This document shows, in pieces, positions 17,638 through 26,389 of a stretch of DNA of 64,000 nt; position 1 is the first letter of the stretch; each line of letters starts with the position of its first letter. The translations under genes were made by a program, and so were the position numbers. The stretch is from Flagellimonas eckloniae (GTDB lineage: Bacteria; Bacteroidota; Bacteroidia; Flavobacteriales; Flavobacteriaceae). The notes under the pieces are model-generated. The model had not been told where the DNA came from. It did no database searches and saw only the letters and a list, made by a program, of their open reading frames with translations. Location: positions 186,001-250,000 of the forward strand of contig NZ_LCTZ01000002.1 in assembly GCF_001413955.1 (NCBI RefSeq), read 5' to 3'.

Positions 17638-18279
17638 ATGAGAAATTTAACATCAGTAATCGGACTTGTCTTACTAATCAGTTTTCTTTTCGGATGTTCT
17701 TCGGTTAAGGTGACGGACTCCTGGAGGGGCATAAAAACACTAAATATCAAAGACAAAAATATTTTGGTGGTAAGCAAAACAGAAGATCGAAGTGTACAAA
17801 TCCGTTTTGAAAAGGATATGGTCCAAGTTTTAAATGAAAATGGATACTCATCGGTAGAAAGTCACATTAAGTTTCCATTTAGTGACCCAACAAAAAAGGT
17901 AGAAAAAGACAAAATTGAAGAGGTGATTCAAAACCTACGCGAAAATGATATTGATGTAGTAATTGTATCTCATTTACTGGACTCAAAAGAATATACAACA
18001 ACAATTACAACAGGAGATGCTTTTTACCGAGATCCCTTCCCATATAGATACCATCGCTATAGAAGTTTTTATGGCTATACTGGGTCTTATTACACAGACT
18101 ACCATACTAAAGAAGTGGAGGGTATAACTTATATTCTGGAAACCTTGGTCTATGATTTAACAAATCCGACAGAAAATCAGTTGATTTCAGTAATTACTTC
18201 CAAGGTTGACAACCCCAATAGTTTGGGTATTACCTCAGAAGATTTTTCAAAGAGCATCGTAAAGAATTTGACAAAGTAA
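17638..18279 (+). CDS. Lipoprotein, second of three paralogues
   Basis: A 213-residue lipoprotein with lipobox Cys20 (SFLFGCSSVKVTDSW). It shares with the protein at 8188-8838 the CSSxK start, a central strand (NILVVSKTEDRSVQIRFEKDM), the SSVESHIKFPF segment and a YILETLVYDL block near the end. The middle is very rich in Tyr and aromatic residues (FPYRYHRYRSFYGYTG). Function is unknown; the fold may be CsgG/TolB-like. It is followed by a strong terminator and appears to be under the repeat array at 17290. Confidence 0.7.
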   Translation: MRNLTSVIGLVLLISFLFGCSSVKVTDSWRGIKTLNIKDKNILVVSKTEDRSVQIRFEKDMVQVLNENGYSSVESHIKFPFSDPTKKVEKDKIEEVIQNLRENDIDVVIVSHLLDSKEYTTTITTGDAFYRDPFPYRYHRYRSFYGYTGSYYTDYHTKEVEGITYILETLVYDLTNPTENQLISVITSKVDNPNSLGITSEDFSKSIVKNLTK

Positions 18280-18346
18280 AGTTAAAATAGTTGGTTAGTT
18301 TTTTGGTTGTTTAGTTTAAGATGATGATTGATGATGTGGTTGATGG

Positions 18347-18382
18347 ACTGCCGAAGATTCGTAGGGACTTCGGCAGTTTTTT
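18347..18382 (+). terminator. Strong intrinsic terminator
   Basis: ACTGCCGAAG (18347-18356) pairs perfectly with CTTCGGCAGT (18368-18377) around an 11-nt loop and runs into six T. It ends the lipoprotein transcript just before the sensor kinase gene. Confidence 0.88.
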
Positions 18383-18401
18383 GTAAATAAAAAAATGACA
18401 T

Positions 18402-19541
18402 ATGGATAAAATAAAGTTTTTCGAAATTATTGATTACCCTACTTGGCAAAATCTTTTAACTTCGTACAGAGACCTTAATTCCAAACTAGCAAAAACGAGC
18501 AGTACTTTGAGATTTAAAAAGATCGGACAGGGTGTTATTGTGTCAATTACGCTCCTAGTGGCGTTGGTGCTAACATTGCCTAGGGTCTTAATACTATATA
18601 ACATTACTGAGCAGTTAACAACCACCTTTAGCATAGCTACCGTAGGTGATATTGTTTTTAGATTCGTTTTCGCGGGAATTCTGTTTTGGACCGTATTACA
18701 ATTTAATACCAATTGGAAATATTCAATCAAGATAGCATCAAGGTCAAAGAGACTTGCCATTACCATCTTGGTAAATGTATTTGTATTTAGTGTTTCGGTA
18801 GTTATTTTCAATTCCCTTTATCCCATCCTTGTAGGTCAAAATGTGAACCCCAATGAGTTGGGACTTATCCATTTCGTATACTTCATTGTGGCCCTGATAC
18901 TGGTTTTTGTATCAGGTGTATTGCGGTATCAGCTAATCCACAAACAGGATGTCCTGGAAAAAGAGCGGTTGAAGCAAGAGAAATTAAAAAGTGAACTCAG
19001 TGCCCTTAAAAATCAAGTAAACCCCCATTTTTTGTTCAATTCTTTGAACTCGTTGAACACCTTGATCAGGGATAATAAGCCTGCCACTACTTTTGTAAAT
19101 AAACTTTCTTACCTGTACCGCTATATATTACAGAGTGGCAATCAAGATTTGGTGACCATTAAAGAAGAACTTACCTTTTTAGAGAGTTATGTGCATTTGA
19201 TCAAGGCCCGATATCAGAGTAGGTTTTCCATAAACATTCAAATTAACGATGAGTGGTTCCATGCCAAAATTCCAGTAATGGCGTTACAATTATTGGTTGA
19301 AAATGCCGTAAAACACAATGAAATATCAGAAAGCATGCCCCTTCATCTAGCAATATTTATAGATGAAAATCATCTGATCGTGGAAAATAAAATTCAACCT
19401 AAAAGCACTTATGTGGACAGTACGGGCAATGGATTGGCCAATTTGAACAAGCGTTATGAAATGTTGACCGGAAACCGAATTATGATAACCAACACAAATA
19501 ATACCTTTAGGGTAAAACTACCATTAAGCTATACTTTATGA
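18402..19541 (+). CDS. LytS-type sensor histidine kinase
   Basis: A 379-residue membrane kinase. Four hydrophobic segments lie at about 44-66, 82-100, 117-142 and 155-178. A short coiled coil (182-205) leads into a His_kinase (LytS/YehU) domain: phospho-acceptor His209 in NPHFLFNSLNSL and an N-box LLVENAVKHNE near 300. There is no large periplasmic sensor domain, so it probably senses something in or near the membrane. Its stop overlaps the response regulator start by 4 nt. Its cue cannot be read from sequence. Confidence 0.9.
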   Translation: MDKIKFFEIIDYPTWQNLLTSYRDLNSKLAKTSSTLRFKKIGQGVIVSITLLVALVLTLPRVLILYNITEQLTTTFSIATVGDIVFRFVFAGILFWTVLQFNTNWKYSIKIASRSKRLAITILVNVFVFSVSVVIFNSLYPILVGQNVNPNELGLIHFVYFIVALILVFVSGVLRYQLIHKQDVLEKERLKQEKLKSELSALKNQVNPHFLFNSLNSLNTLIRDNKPATTFVNKLSYLYRYILQSGNQDLVTIKEELTFLESYVHLIKARYQSRFSINIQINDEWFHAKIPVMALQLLVENAVKHNEISESMPLHLAIFIDENHLIVENKIQPKSTYVDSTGNGLANLNKRYEMLTGNRIMITNTNNTFRVKLPLSYTL

Positions 19542-20299
19542 AAGTTATAATTGTAGAGGATGAGGTCACGGCAAGTGATAATTTAAAATACCTGCTGAAT
19601 GCTATCGACCCGGACATTGAAGTGCTTACCGTGCTGGATACAGTAAAGTCATGCATCTCCTATTTTTCAAAACAAAATGAAGCGGATTTGATTTTCATGG
19701 ATATCCATTTGGCTGATGGATTAAGTTTTGAAATTTTTGACCAGGTAAAAGTGACTCCGCCCATAATCTTTACTACGGCTTATGATGAATACGCTTTAAA
19801 AGCTTTTGCCGTGAACAGCATTGATTATATCTTAAAGCCAATACATGAAGAAGAACTTTTGAAAGCTCTTGATAAGTACAAAAATCTAACCCATGCACCA
19901 TCGATATCCAAAACGGATATTTCTGATATCATGCATTTACTACAGGGTCAGCAAAAAAACTACAAAGCGAATTATCTGATTTCCCATCGGGATGAACTCA
20001 TTCCCATTAAAACAGAAGATATCGCCTATTTTTATATCGATACGGGAATAGTCAAGGTAGTAACCTTATTGAATAAGGTGTTTTCGATGGACAAAAAATT
20101 GGAGGACATAGAACAAGAATTGAATCCCACTTTATTCGATAGGGCCAATCGTCAGTTTATTATAAACAGGAATGCCATTGCAAAAATCAAACAGTATTTT
20201 GGAGGTAAGCTCATTGTCAATGTAAATCCCCCAACATCCGAGCGAATTGTAGTCAGCAAAGCTAAAGCCACGCAGTTTAAAAATTGGGTGAATTCTTAG
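19538..20299 (+). CDS. LytTR-family response regulator
   Basis: A 253-residue DNA-binding regulator. The receiver domain covers about 1-120, with acidic pocket EDE (7-9), phospho-acceptor Asp55 (IFMDIHLAD) and TTAYDEYALKAF/DYILKPI further on. The LytTR DNA-binding domain covers about 150-250 (YLISHRDELIPI, then RANRQFIINRNAI). LytTR proteins bind direct repeats about 21 bp apart, the pattern seen at 4074-4122, 17151-17176 and 17290-17349. The genes near those sites are its likely targets. Confidence 0.92.
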   Translation: MKVIIVEDEVTASDNLKYLLNAIDPDIEVLTVLDTVKSCISYFSKQNEADLIFMDIHLADGLSFEIFDQVKVTPPIIFTTAYDEYALKAFAVNSIDYILKPIHEEELLKALDKYKNLTHAPSISKTDISDIMHLLQGQQKNYKANYLISHRDELIPIKTEDIAYFYIDTGIVKVVTLLNKVFSMDKKLEDIEQELNPTLFDRANRQFIINRNAIAKIKQYFGGKLIVNVNPPTSERIVVSKAKATQFKNWVNS

Positions 20300-20540
20300 C
20301 GTCAAGAAATGGTATTGGTTTAATGCTCGTAAAATCGTAGCAAGTCAAGGTTACAACCTACTATATGTCTGTCTAACCGATTAGCGGTGACAGAAATGGA
20401 GTACTTCTACCCAGAATATGCTCGAGTGGAATAAAACCCTATGTAGGAAAATTACTAAAAATAAATACTATTTTTATTGGTGGAATAGCATTAATGATGC
20501 TATGCAATTGTTGCCACACATTTAAAAAAAATCAATCTGA
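20300..20540. other. Non-coding stretch with a hairpin
   Basis: I see no gene in these 241 bp. TCTGTC and GACAGA flank ACCG and CGGT near 20369-20395, forming a hairpin of about 10 bp. It separates the two-component genes from two AT-rich genes of foreign look. It has no T-run, so it is not a clear terminator. Confidence 0.3.
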
Positions 20541-21278
20541 ATGGAAAAATGGACGAACTTAAACATGGAATTAAGGAGTTATGTAATTTCCCGCGTTTTA
20601 AGGCTTGAACAATCATCTACATCACTCATTAAATCCATTCTGAGATTCTTAAAAGAAGATTTAAAAAGTTTAGGACATAAATCAGGAGCATTATCATTTA
20701 AATCTAGAATTGACTTATTATATGATTTAGAAGAGCTAGATAAAACCTATTACAGTCATTTATTAAAACTAATGGAAATTAGGAATCAATTTGCCCATAA
20801 TCATAATGCTGTTTCGTTTGAATCTCTCGATGAGTTTAATCCCCAATTGAATAAATATTTGGAAAAGTATCAAAACGAAAATATATCCGAAGATTTATCG
20901 AGAGAAGATAGACTTAAAACTACATTCAATGAAATTTTCGAGATGACTTGTGGTCGCCTTCTAACAATTGAAATGGAATATATTGATGGAATCCAAGAAG
21001 AATACAAGGCGCATATTAATAATAAGGCAATAGAAAATATCGACGAAATATGGAATAGTGCTTATGAATATAACATTGAACAATCATCTAAAAGCGGAGT
21101 TGTACTTAAACCTCGACCATTTAAAGAAAATTTAGATTTTTTCAAACTGGCTTTCGATTTAAAACTATCAGAATTTACTGTAAAAGAGATAGATAAAATT
21201 AAAGATAATCAAAAGGAGGTTTTTAGAAAAAAACTACCAGTAGAAGAAAAGCTCAGAAGATTGGAAGAGGAGGAATAA
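20541..21278 (+). CDS. MltR-like protein with HEPN-type RxxxxH motif
   Basis: A 245-residue soluble, charged, mainly helical protein. Residues about 28-100 resemble the MltR family: SLIKSILRFLKEDL, GALSFKSRIDLLYDL and LMEIRNQFAHNHNAVSF. RNQFAH fits the Rx4-6H motif of HEPN ribonucleases, though MltR members are not shown to cut RNA. The C-terminal half is not recognised. The gene is distinctly AT-rich against its neighbours and stands alone between unusual spacers. A regulator or a defence toxin are both possible. Confidence 0.6.
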   Translation: MEKWTNLNMELRSYVISRVLRLEQSSTSLIKSILRFLKEDLKSLGHKSGALSFKSRIDLLYDLEELDKTYYSHLLKLMEIRNQFAHNHNAVSFESLDEFNPQLNKYLEKYQNENISEDLSREDRLKTTFNEIFEMTCGRLLTIEMEYIDGIQEEYKAHINNKAIENIDEIWNSAYEYNIEQSSKSGVVLKPRPFKENLDFFKLAFDLKLSEFTVKEIDKIKDNQKEVFRKKLPVEEKLRRLEEEE

Positions 21279-21501
21279 AAACATGTGGTAACACTGGATA
21301 TAAAAAATAGCGCAAGTCATTGTTAACACGATGGTTTGGGCATTTTTGGGAAGTCTCCAAATTTTTAAGTTTGGTTTTTAAAATGACTAAATTAAAAACA
21401 AAATACAACGCTTTGACTCATTTTAATCTTGAAAGATTATCGCTTTCAACTGCCCTACTTGCCATATATTAAACTTTATAAGCAACCAAGGGAAAAATTC
21501 A
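21279..21501. other. Spacer between two AT-rich genes
   Basis: No gene seen in 223 bp. The stretch about 21340-21490 looks like a non-coding sequence I associate with repeated intergenic elements of Flavobacteriaceae genomes, but I cannot verify that here. No clear terminal inverted repeats are visible. Confidence 0.25.
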
Positions 21502-22215
21502 ATGGACTGGAAAACATATCATACTACAACAATAAAACAAGAATTCCTTTATCGATTTCTACCAATGCATAGATTAGAGCAGTTTTTACGCAGTGGGAAT
21601 ATATGGTTTTCAAGAGCAGATAAATTTGGAGATAAATTGGAATGTGTCAAAATTGATGATTTCAGCAACCAAAAACTAAATTATGAAGCAATTCGGTTAA
21701 GAAAAAAGAAGACCCTAATCAGCTGTTGGCACCTTGCGAATATTGAATCTGTTGCAATGTGGGATACATATGTATCCAAAAATGAGGATCGAAGGACAAC
21801 GGCAATTAAATTTAATAGAAAGAACTTAGTAGAGTTACTTTCAACAAGTGAATTTCAAACGAAGGAATCATCTGATATTAAATATGTTCATGGAAAAGTC
21901 CAGTATAAGAACTTAGTAAATGTAAATGAAAATAGATTGAGCAGAGCAAAGGTTAAATACGCAGCTTTTCGAAAAGAAAATGCTTTCAAATACGAAAGTG
22001 AATATAGATTCACAGTAAAGAATGACTCGATTTTCAAAAATGAAGGAATAAATTTTAAAATTGGAAACCCAAATAATATTGACTTTAATATATTAATAAA
22101 CCCCTTATTAGATAAGGAAGAAATAGATGAAAGAACTGACAAAATTAATAATTTGGGCTTTTTAGATAAAGTACAAAAGTCTAATTTATACAATTGGTTT
22201 CATGCAAATGAATAG
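21502..22215 (+). CDS. DUF2971 protein
   Basis: A 237-residue soluble protein matching the DUF2971 pattern. LYRFLPMHRLEQFLRSGNIWFSRADKFGDKLE lies at about 16-47, SCWHLANIESVAMWDTY near 74-90, and FKYESEYRFTV near 163-173. DUF2971 proteins occur in variable loci and in some defence neighbourhoods; their chemistry is unsettled. It is AT-rich like the preceding gene, suggesting the two arrived together or by the same route. Confidence 0.72.
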   Translation: MDWKTYHTTTIKQEFLYRFLPMHRLEQFLRSGNIWFSRADKFGDKLECVKIDDFSNQKLNYEAIRLRKKKTLISCWHLANIESVAMWDTYVSKNEDRRTTAIKFNRKNLVELLSTSEFQTKESSDIKYVHGKVQYKNLVNVNENRLSRAKVKYAAFRKENAFKYESEYRFTVKNDSIFKNEGINFKIGNPNNIDFNILINPLLDKEEIDERTDKINNLGFLDKVQKSNLYNWFHANE

Positions 22216-22320
22216 AAAAGTATGCTTACAACAATGTACATCATGCCATTCTCCCTATCGGTCGCACAGCTGATGTACTAACAGTTTTGAATAGCAAAAA
22301 ACCTTTAGAAATCTCAAAAT

Positions 22321-22851
22321 ATGATCATGACCACCAAACACTTAAACGCAATGTTGTTATTTCTTTTGTTGGGCGTAACCGCTTTTGCACAAGAATCGAA
22401 TACAAACGCGTATCCGCTTCAAGCCGATGTGCAAACCCTTGATGGTATTCTAAAAGCGTATTATGATGTTATTTCCGGCCCCGGAGGGCAACCCAGAGAT
22501 TGGGAAAGAGATACGTCATTACATCACCCTGATGCCTTGATATCCATTACGGGAAAGGATAAAAACAAGAATCCCTATATCAGCACACAGAAGCTATCGG
22601 AATATCATAAAAGTTTTGGGGTTCCTAAAAAGGGGTTTTGGGAGTATGAAATCAGCAGGGAAACACAAACCTTTGGCAATATTACCCACGTTTGGAGCAC
22701 CTATGAAACCAAGGAAGAAAAAAATGGTCCTGTTACGCAACGAGGGATAAACAGTATTCAATTGTATCACGATGGAACAAGATGGTGGATTCTTTCTTGG
22801 ATGTTCGATAGTGAGCGAACCGATAATCCAATTCCAAAAAAATACCAATAA
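22321..22851 (+). CDS. Secreted NTF2-like (SnoaL-fold) protein
   Basis: A 176-residue protein with signal peptide (about 1-24, ending AFAQ). The mature part fits the NTF2-like/SnoaL fold: LDGILKAYYDVISGPGG, a HHPDALIS segment and the final paired strands RGINSIQLYHDGTRWWILSWMF. Such proteins bind or convert small molecules, but no catalytic residue can be assigned. MTTKHLN at 22327 is an equally good start. It converges on the gltS operon 44 bp away. Confidence 0.7.
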   Translation: MIMTTKHLNAMLLFLLLGVTAFAQESNTNAYPLQADVQTLDGILKAYYDVISGPGGQPRDWERDTSLHHPDALISITGKDKNKNPYISTQKLSEYHKSFGVPKKGFWEYEISRETQTFGNITHVWSTYETKEEKNGPVTQRGINSIQLYHDGTRWWILSWMFDSERTDNPIPKKYQ

Positions 22852-22895
22852 ACGGTTGCTATCAAGGGCTGAACCATTGTTTCAAATCACGCTAA

Positions 22896-24098
22896 TTACC
22901 CAAAAACACCCAATAAAAATTTAATGATCAAAGCGTTGGAGAGGTCGATAAAAAATGCCCCTACCAAGGGCACCACAATAAACGCCTTGGGAGAGCCCCC
23001 AAACTTTTTGGTAACCGCCGTCATATTGGCAATTGCCGTAGGTGTCGCTCCAAGAGCCAAACCCGCATAACCAGAGCTCATAACCGCTGCATCGTAATCC
23101 TTGCCCATCACCCTAAACACAATTACGATTACAAATAATGAAATCACTACCAATTGTGCCAGTACGATTAACAGCAATGGTCCGGCCAAATCGGCTAGGG
23201 TCCATAATTGTAGGCTCATTAATGACATGGCCAGGAAAAGCCCCAAGGACAAATCCGAGGCCATGGCCAAGGCTTTTGAATTTTCTGGTTCCCAATAAAA
23301 GTTTTTAGAAAAGACTGGAATCAGGTTGGTAATAAGGATCCCTGCGAACAATGCCGTTACAAAAGAAGGAAGGGCAAGTCCCATCCAAACCAACACCTCA
23401 TTTATACCTATACCAAGGCCGGCCGTTGAGAAGATGAAATAGATCATCTGCAACACATTATTGTAATTCATTTCTACGGAATCGCCCCTACCATGGCGAA
23501 CACCTACGGAAATAGGTTTGTCTTCCGTTGGTTTTAGGTTGTATTTTTTGATTAAAAACTTGGCAATTGGACCCCCGATAAAGCCGCCGAGCACCAACCC
23601 GATGGTTGCGCAGGCTATTCCCATTTCCATGGCATTGGAAATTCCAAAATCATTCTGAAAGGTGGGCACCCAGGCAATGGTGGTTCCATGACCTCCGCTA
23701 AAGGAAACCGATCCGCCCAAAACGCCGGTTACATTGGGTAGGTCGGTGAGATAGGCAATACCCACACCGGTAAGGTTTTGGATAAAAAGATAGCCCACGG
23801 CCAATACCAAAAGCAACAGTAATGATTTGCCCCCTTTTAGCAGGGTTTTTAATCTGGAGGAAAGCCCAATTGTAATAAAGAAAATGATAAGAAGCGCATC
23901 CCTCAATTCTAGCGCAAAGCTGACCTCAATACCGGTTATCGCATATATAATGCCAAAAAATATAGAGAAGATTACTCCACCAGTTACGGGTTCGGGAATG
24001 TTATACGCTCTAAAGAAGGAGATTTTTTTGTTTAAGTACTTTCCTAAAAATAATACCAAACATGCAATCATGACGGTATCGCGAGGTCCTATATCCAT
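22896..24098 (-). CDS. gltS: Sodium/glutamate symporter
   Basis: A 400-residue inner membrane carrier importing glutamate with Na+. It has about ten helices and family blocks NIPEPVTGGV (33-42), SFSGGHGTTIAWVPTF (near 132-147) and a second half with GGSPKAFIVVPLVGAFF near the C-terminus. It is the last gene of an operon with an MBL-fold enzyme and a lipoprotein, 3 bp after the latter. Glutamate uptake could feed aspartate and fumarate formation through aspartase elsewhere in the island. By eye it is richer in G+C than its two operon partners. Confidence 0.92.
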   Translation of the reverse strand: MDIGPRDTVMIACLVLFLGKYLNKKISFFRAYNIPEPVTGGVIFSIFFGIIYAITGIEVSFALELRDALLIIFFITIGLSSRLKTLLKGGKSLLLLLVLAVGYLFIQNLTGVGIAYLTDLPNVTGVLGGSVSFSGGHGTTIAWVPTFQNDFGISNAMEMGIACATIGLVLGGFIGGPIAKFLIKKYNLKPTEDKPISVGVRHGRGDSVEMNYNNVLQMIYFIFSTAGLGIGINEVLVWMGLALPSFVTALFAGILITNLIPVFSKNFYWEPENSKALAMASDLSLGLFLAMSLMSLQLWTLADLAGPLLLIVLAQLVVISLFVIVIVFRVMGKDYDAAVMSSGYAGLALGATPTAIANMTAVTKKFGGSPKAFIVVPLVGAFFIDLSNALIIKFLLGVFG

Positions 24099-24101
24099 AT
24101 C

Positions 24102-24758
24102 TTATTTTGCCATAATCACCATATCGGTGATGAGTTGGTTCACCATTCGTTTTGTAAAAGTATCTGAGGCCGACTTTAAGGAAGAAGGTTCAAGTAAGGA
24201 GGACTGTCCTGTCCACACCATGGTTTCCTTTCCTTCAAATAACTCTCCTTTCACATTATATAGTACAGCTTCGATGAGATATGATTTCTGATTGGTATAA
24301 TAACCAGGTGCACTATAGGTTCGATAACCTCGATAGATGTATTTTCCAACGCGATAATATGATGGGATATAGACGGTCTCCCCAGGTTGGTAGCGTTCTT
24401 TCTCGTTTGAATCGACCAAGGCCATGGTAAGAACACCATCCAAGTTGTTCTCCTTGATTATTTTGATATAGTCTTTGGGCCCACGTATTTCTACTTTTCC
24501 GCCGGGGGGAAACATATGGATCCCTACAACTGCATTGATTCCTTGTGCTCTTAAAAGTTCAACGGCATCTTGTTCAAAAGTATTGCGGGCAGCCAAATCT
24601 TTTCCTATTCCAACTACAGCTATTTTAGAATATTCCCTATCAGGATAATCATTGCTGGTCCAAGTAGATTCCATTTTCGTCACTCCACAACTTAGAAATA
24701 ACATCACAATGGAAAGCGTAATCATAGTGGGTAAACAGTTGTGGTTTCCCTTTTTCAT
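24102..24758 (-). CDS. Lipoprotein, third of three paralogues
   Basis: About 218 residues from the ATG at 24758; a GTG three codons upstream is less likely. The lipobox is MLFLSCGVTKMESTW. It shares with the proteins at 8188 and 17638 the Cys-x3-K-x3-(S/T)W start, the KIAVVGIG strand, R.TFEQDAVELL, a G-to-FP segment, an aromatic middle (GKYIYRGYRTYSAPGYYT) and a YLIEAVLYN block. The family is unknown to me. It lies between an MBL-fold enzyme (15 bp upstream) and gltS (3 bp downstream). Confidence 0.7.
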   Translation of the reverse strand: MKKGNHNCLPTMITLSIVMLFLSCGVTKMESTWTSNDYPDREYSKIAVVGIGKDLAARNTFEQDAVELLRAQGINAVVGIHMFPPGGKVEIRGPKDYIKIIKENNLDGVLTMALVDSNEKERYQPGETVYIPSYYRVGKYIYRGYRTYSAPGYYTNQKSYLIEAVLYNVKGELFEGKETMVWTGQSSLLEPSSLKSASDTFTKRMVNQLITDMVIMAK

Positions 24759-24773
24759 AGTAAACACTCATTT

Positions 24774-25610
24774 TTAGATTAAAACTTCTTGACCTTCCCT
24801 GGCAAAAAAGCAATCTTTAAATCTGGCTTGGCATTTTTTTTCTTCTGCACGAATAAAGTCATCATTATGTTCGGGGTCATGATGTGTTAAATATAATTTC
24901 TTCACTCCGGCCCTTTCTGCTACTTCAATGGCCTGTTCCCAACTACTATGTCCCCATCCTTTGAAGTTTGAAAGCTCATCAGGAGTATACTGCGCTTCAT
25001 GTATTAAAACATCAGCATCTTTTGCAAAGTCTATTACGTTTTGATCCAAGGTTTCACCATGTTCCACATCTGTGCAATATACGAAGACCTTACCCTCAAC
25101 CTCAAGTCTATATCCATAGGCTCCACCGGGATGATTATGTTTGTTGGAGAATAAGCTACCTGACTTTCCAGTACTAAAATATTGGCTATTGGCTTCTTTA
25201 GTCAAGAAATTGAATTGGGCTCCCATATTGTCTAGACTTACAGGAAAATATGTGCTCTCCATTTGGTTTGCGAAAACTGCTTTTAAATTGGGAGAAGATA
25301 AATCTTGACCCATCGCAATAATATCTATTTTCTTAGAAACATCGTAAGCAGGAGCGAAAAAGGGAAATCCTTGTAAGTGATCCCAATGAAAGTGGGAAAA
25401 TGCCATAACAATTCTATCGTTTGGCTCAAAGTCACGTTGCATTAACTCCTTTCCCAAATTTCGTATTCCTGTGCCTGCATCAAATACTAAAACACTGCCT
25501 TTTTTGCTTTCATCCATAACCGCTACACAGCTGGTGTTTCCTCCAAATTCCTGAAAACCGCTATCACAAATCGGAATCGAACCCCGTGTACCGAAAAATT
25601 TTATAAGCAT
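24774..25610 (-). CDS. MBL-fold metal-dependent hydrolase
   Basis: A 278-residue metallo-beta-lactamase-fold protein without signal peptide. It begins MLIKFFGTRGSIP, then FGGNTSCV; the metal motif HFHWDH is at 73-78, with further ligands in YCTDVEHGE and LTHHDPEH. The FGTRGS start marks the class near RNase Z/PhnP and cyclic nucleotide phosphodiesterases. The substrate is likely a phosphodiester but cannot be named. It heads the operon with a lipoprotein gene and gltS. Confidence 0.85.
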   Translation of the reverse strand: MLIKFFGTRGSIPICDSGFQEFGGNTSCVAVMDESKKGSVLVFDAGTGIRNLGKELMQRDFEPNDRIVMAFSHFHWDHLQGFPFFAPAYDVSKKIDIIAMGQDLSSPNLKAVFANQMESTYFPVSLDNMGAQFNFLTKEANSQYFSTGKSGSLFSNKHNHPGGAYGYRLEVEGKVFVYCTDVEHGETLDQNVIDFAKDADVLIHEAQYTPDELSNFKGWGHSSWEQAIEVAERAGVKKLYLTHHDPEHNDDFIRAEEKKCQARFKDCFFAREGQEVLI

Positions 25611-25708
25611 AATAAGATTTTTACTTACTAATATAATAAACTTAAATGTACGGTTAATCCCTAATTTTATATGGTTATATTAGAGCATTAAATGATTGCC
25701 GGCTTAAA

Positions 25709-26389
25709 ATGAAAAACCATCTCAAAGATTGTAAACCTCTTTTCTTTCTTTCTTTCCTGCTGTTGTTACCGATTTCAATCTTATCTCAACAAGTCCAATC
25801 TCAAGACTCATTGGACACTCCTTTCAGAAAAGGGAGATGGCTTACAGGACTATCGGGAACCATCAGTTCAAACACAAATAAAGAACGTAATTCAGACGAA
25901 AAGCGGATTACCAATGAGTTTGGGCTCAATCTATCAACGGGTAAGTTCATAGAGGATAGATGGCTTTTAGGGGGAAATTTAAGAGCGGACAGGGGCAGTT
26001 CCTCTGGCAACATTGACCGCACAACAGAATCTTTGTTCGTAGGGCCCTTTATTTCCTATTATCTTACAGATTCTCAAAGAGGGTCATTGTTTGCAAGATT
26101 ATCGTCTGGATATATACGTTATAGAGAAGAGACAAGTATTAACGAATTGGACAATCCTATTCGAGAGGTTTCTGAAGGCGGTGGATTAGGTGCATTGGTA
26201 GGCCTTGGTTATTCCTATGTAATCAATGATCAAATTGCATTTGACATTGGATTTGATTTAAACCTCTTTTGGGTCAGTATAGATCAAGAACAGCAGCCTT
26301 CCGGCACTGTTGGTTCCCAAAATATATCAATTAGCAACACTGCGTTTTCCTTTGGTTTTAACGTGATTTTAGATGATTTCTTTTTCTAA
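25709..26389 (+). CDS. Outer membrane beta-barrel protein
   Basis: A 226-residue protein with signal peptide (about 1-28). The mature chain alternates like a small barrel: GRWLTGLSGTISSN, RWLLGGNLRADRGSS, LFVGPFISYYL and LGALVGLGYSYVI. The end, SFGFNVILDDFFF, has a terminal Phe as expected of a Bam substrate. The stop codon shares a base with the start of the following TamA-like gene. Its role is unknown. Confidence 0.72.
   Translation: MKNHLKDCKPLFFLSFLLLLPISILSQQVQSQDSLDTPFRKGRWLTGLSGTISSNTNKERNSDEKRITNEFGLNLSTGKFIEDRWLLGGNLRADRGSSSGNIDRTTESLFVGPFISYYLTDSQRGSLFARLSSGYIRYREETSINELDNPIREVSEGGGLGALVGLGYSYVINDQIAFDIGFDLNLFWVSIDQEQQPSGTVGSQNISISNTAFSFGFNVILDDFFF

Noticed and set aside
20360..22300. 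Integron attC sites around the AT-rich genes
   Set aside because: One hairpin and a GTCTAAC-like core are visible, but no paired core sites at the proper spacing and no integron integrase are present.
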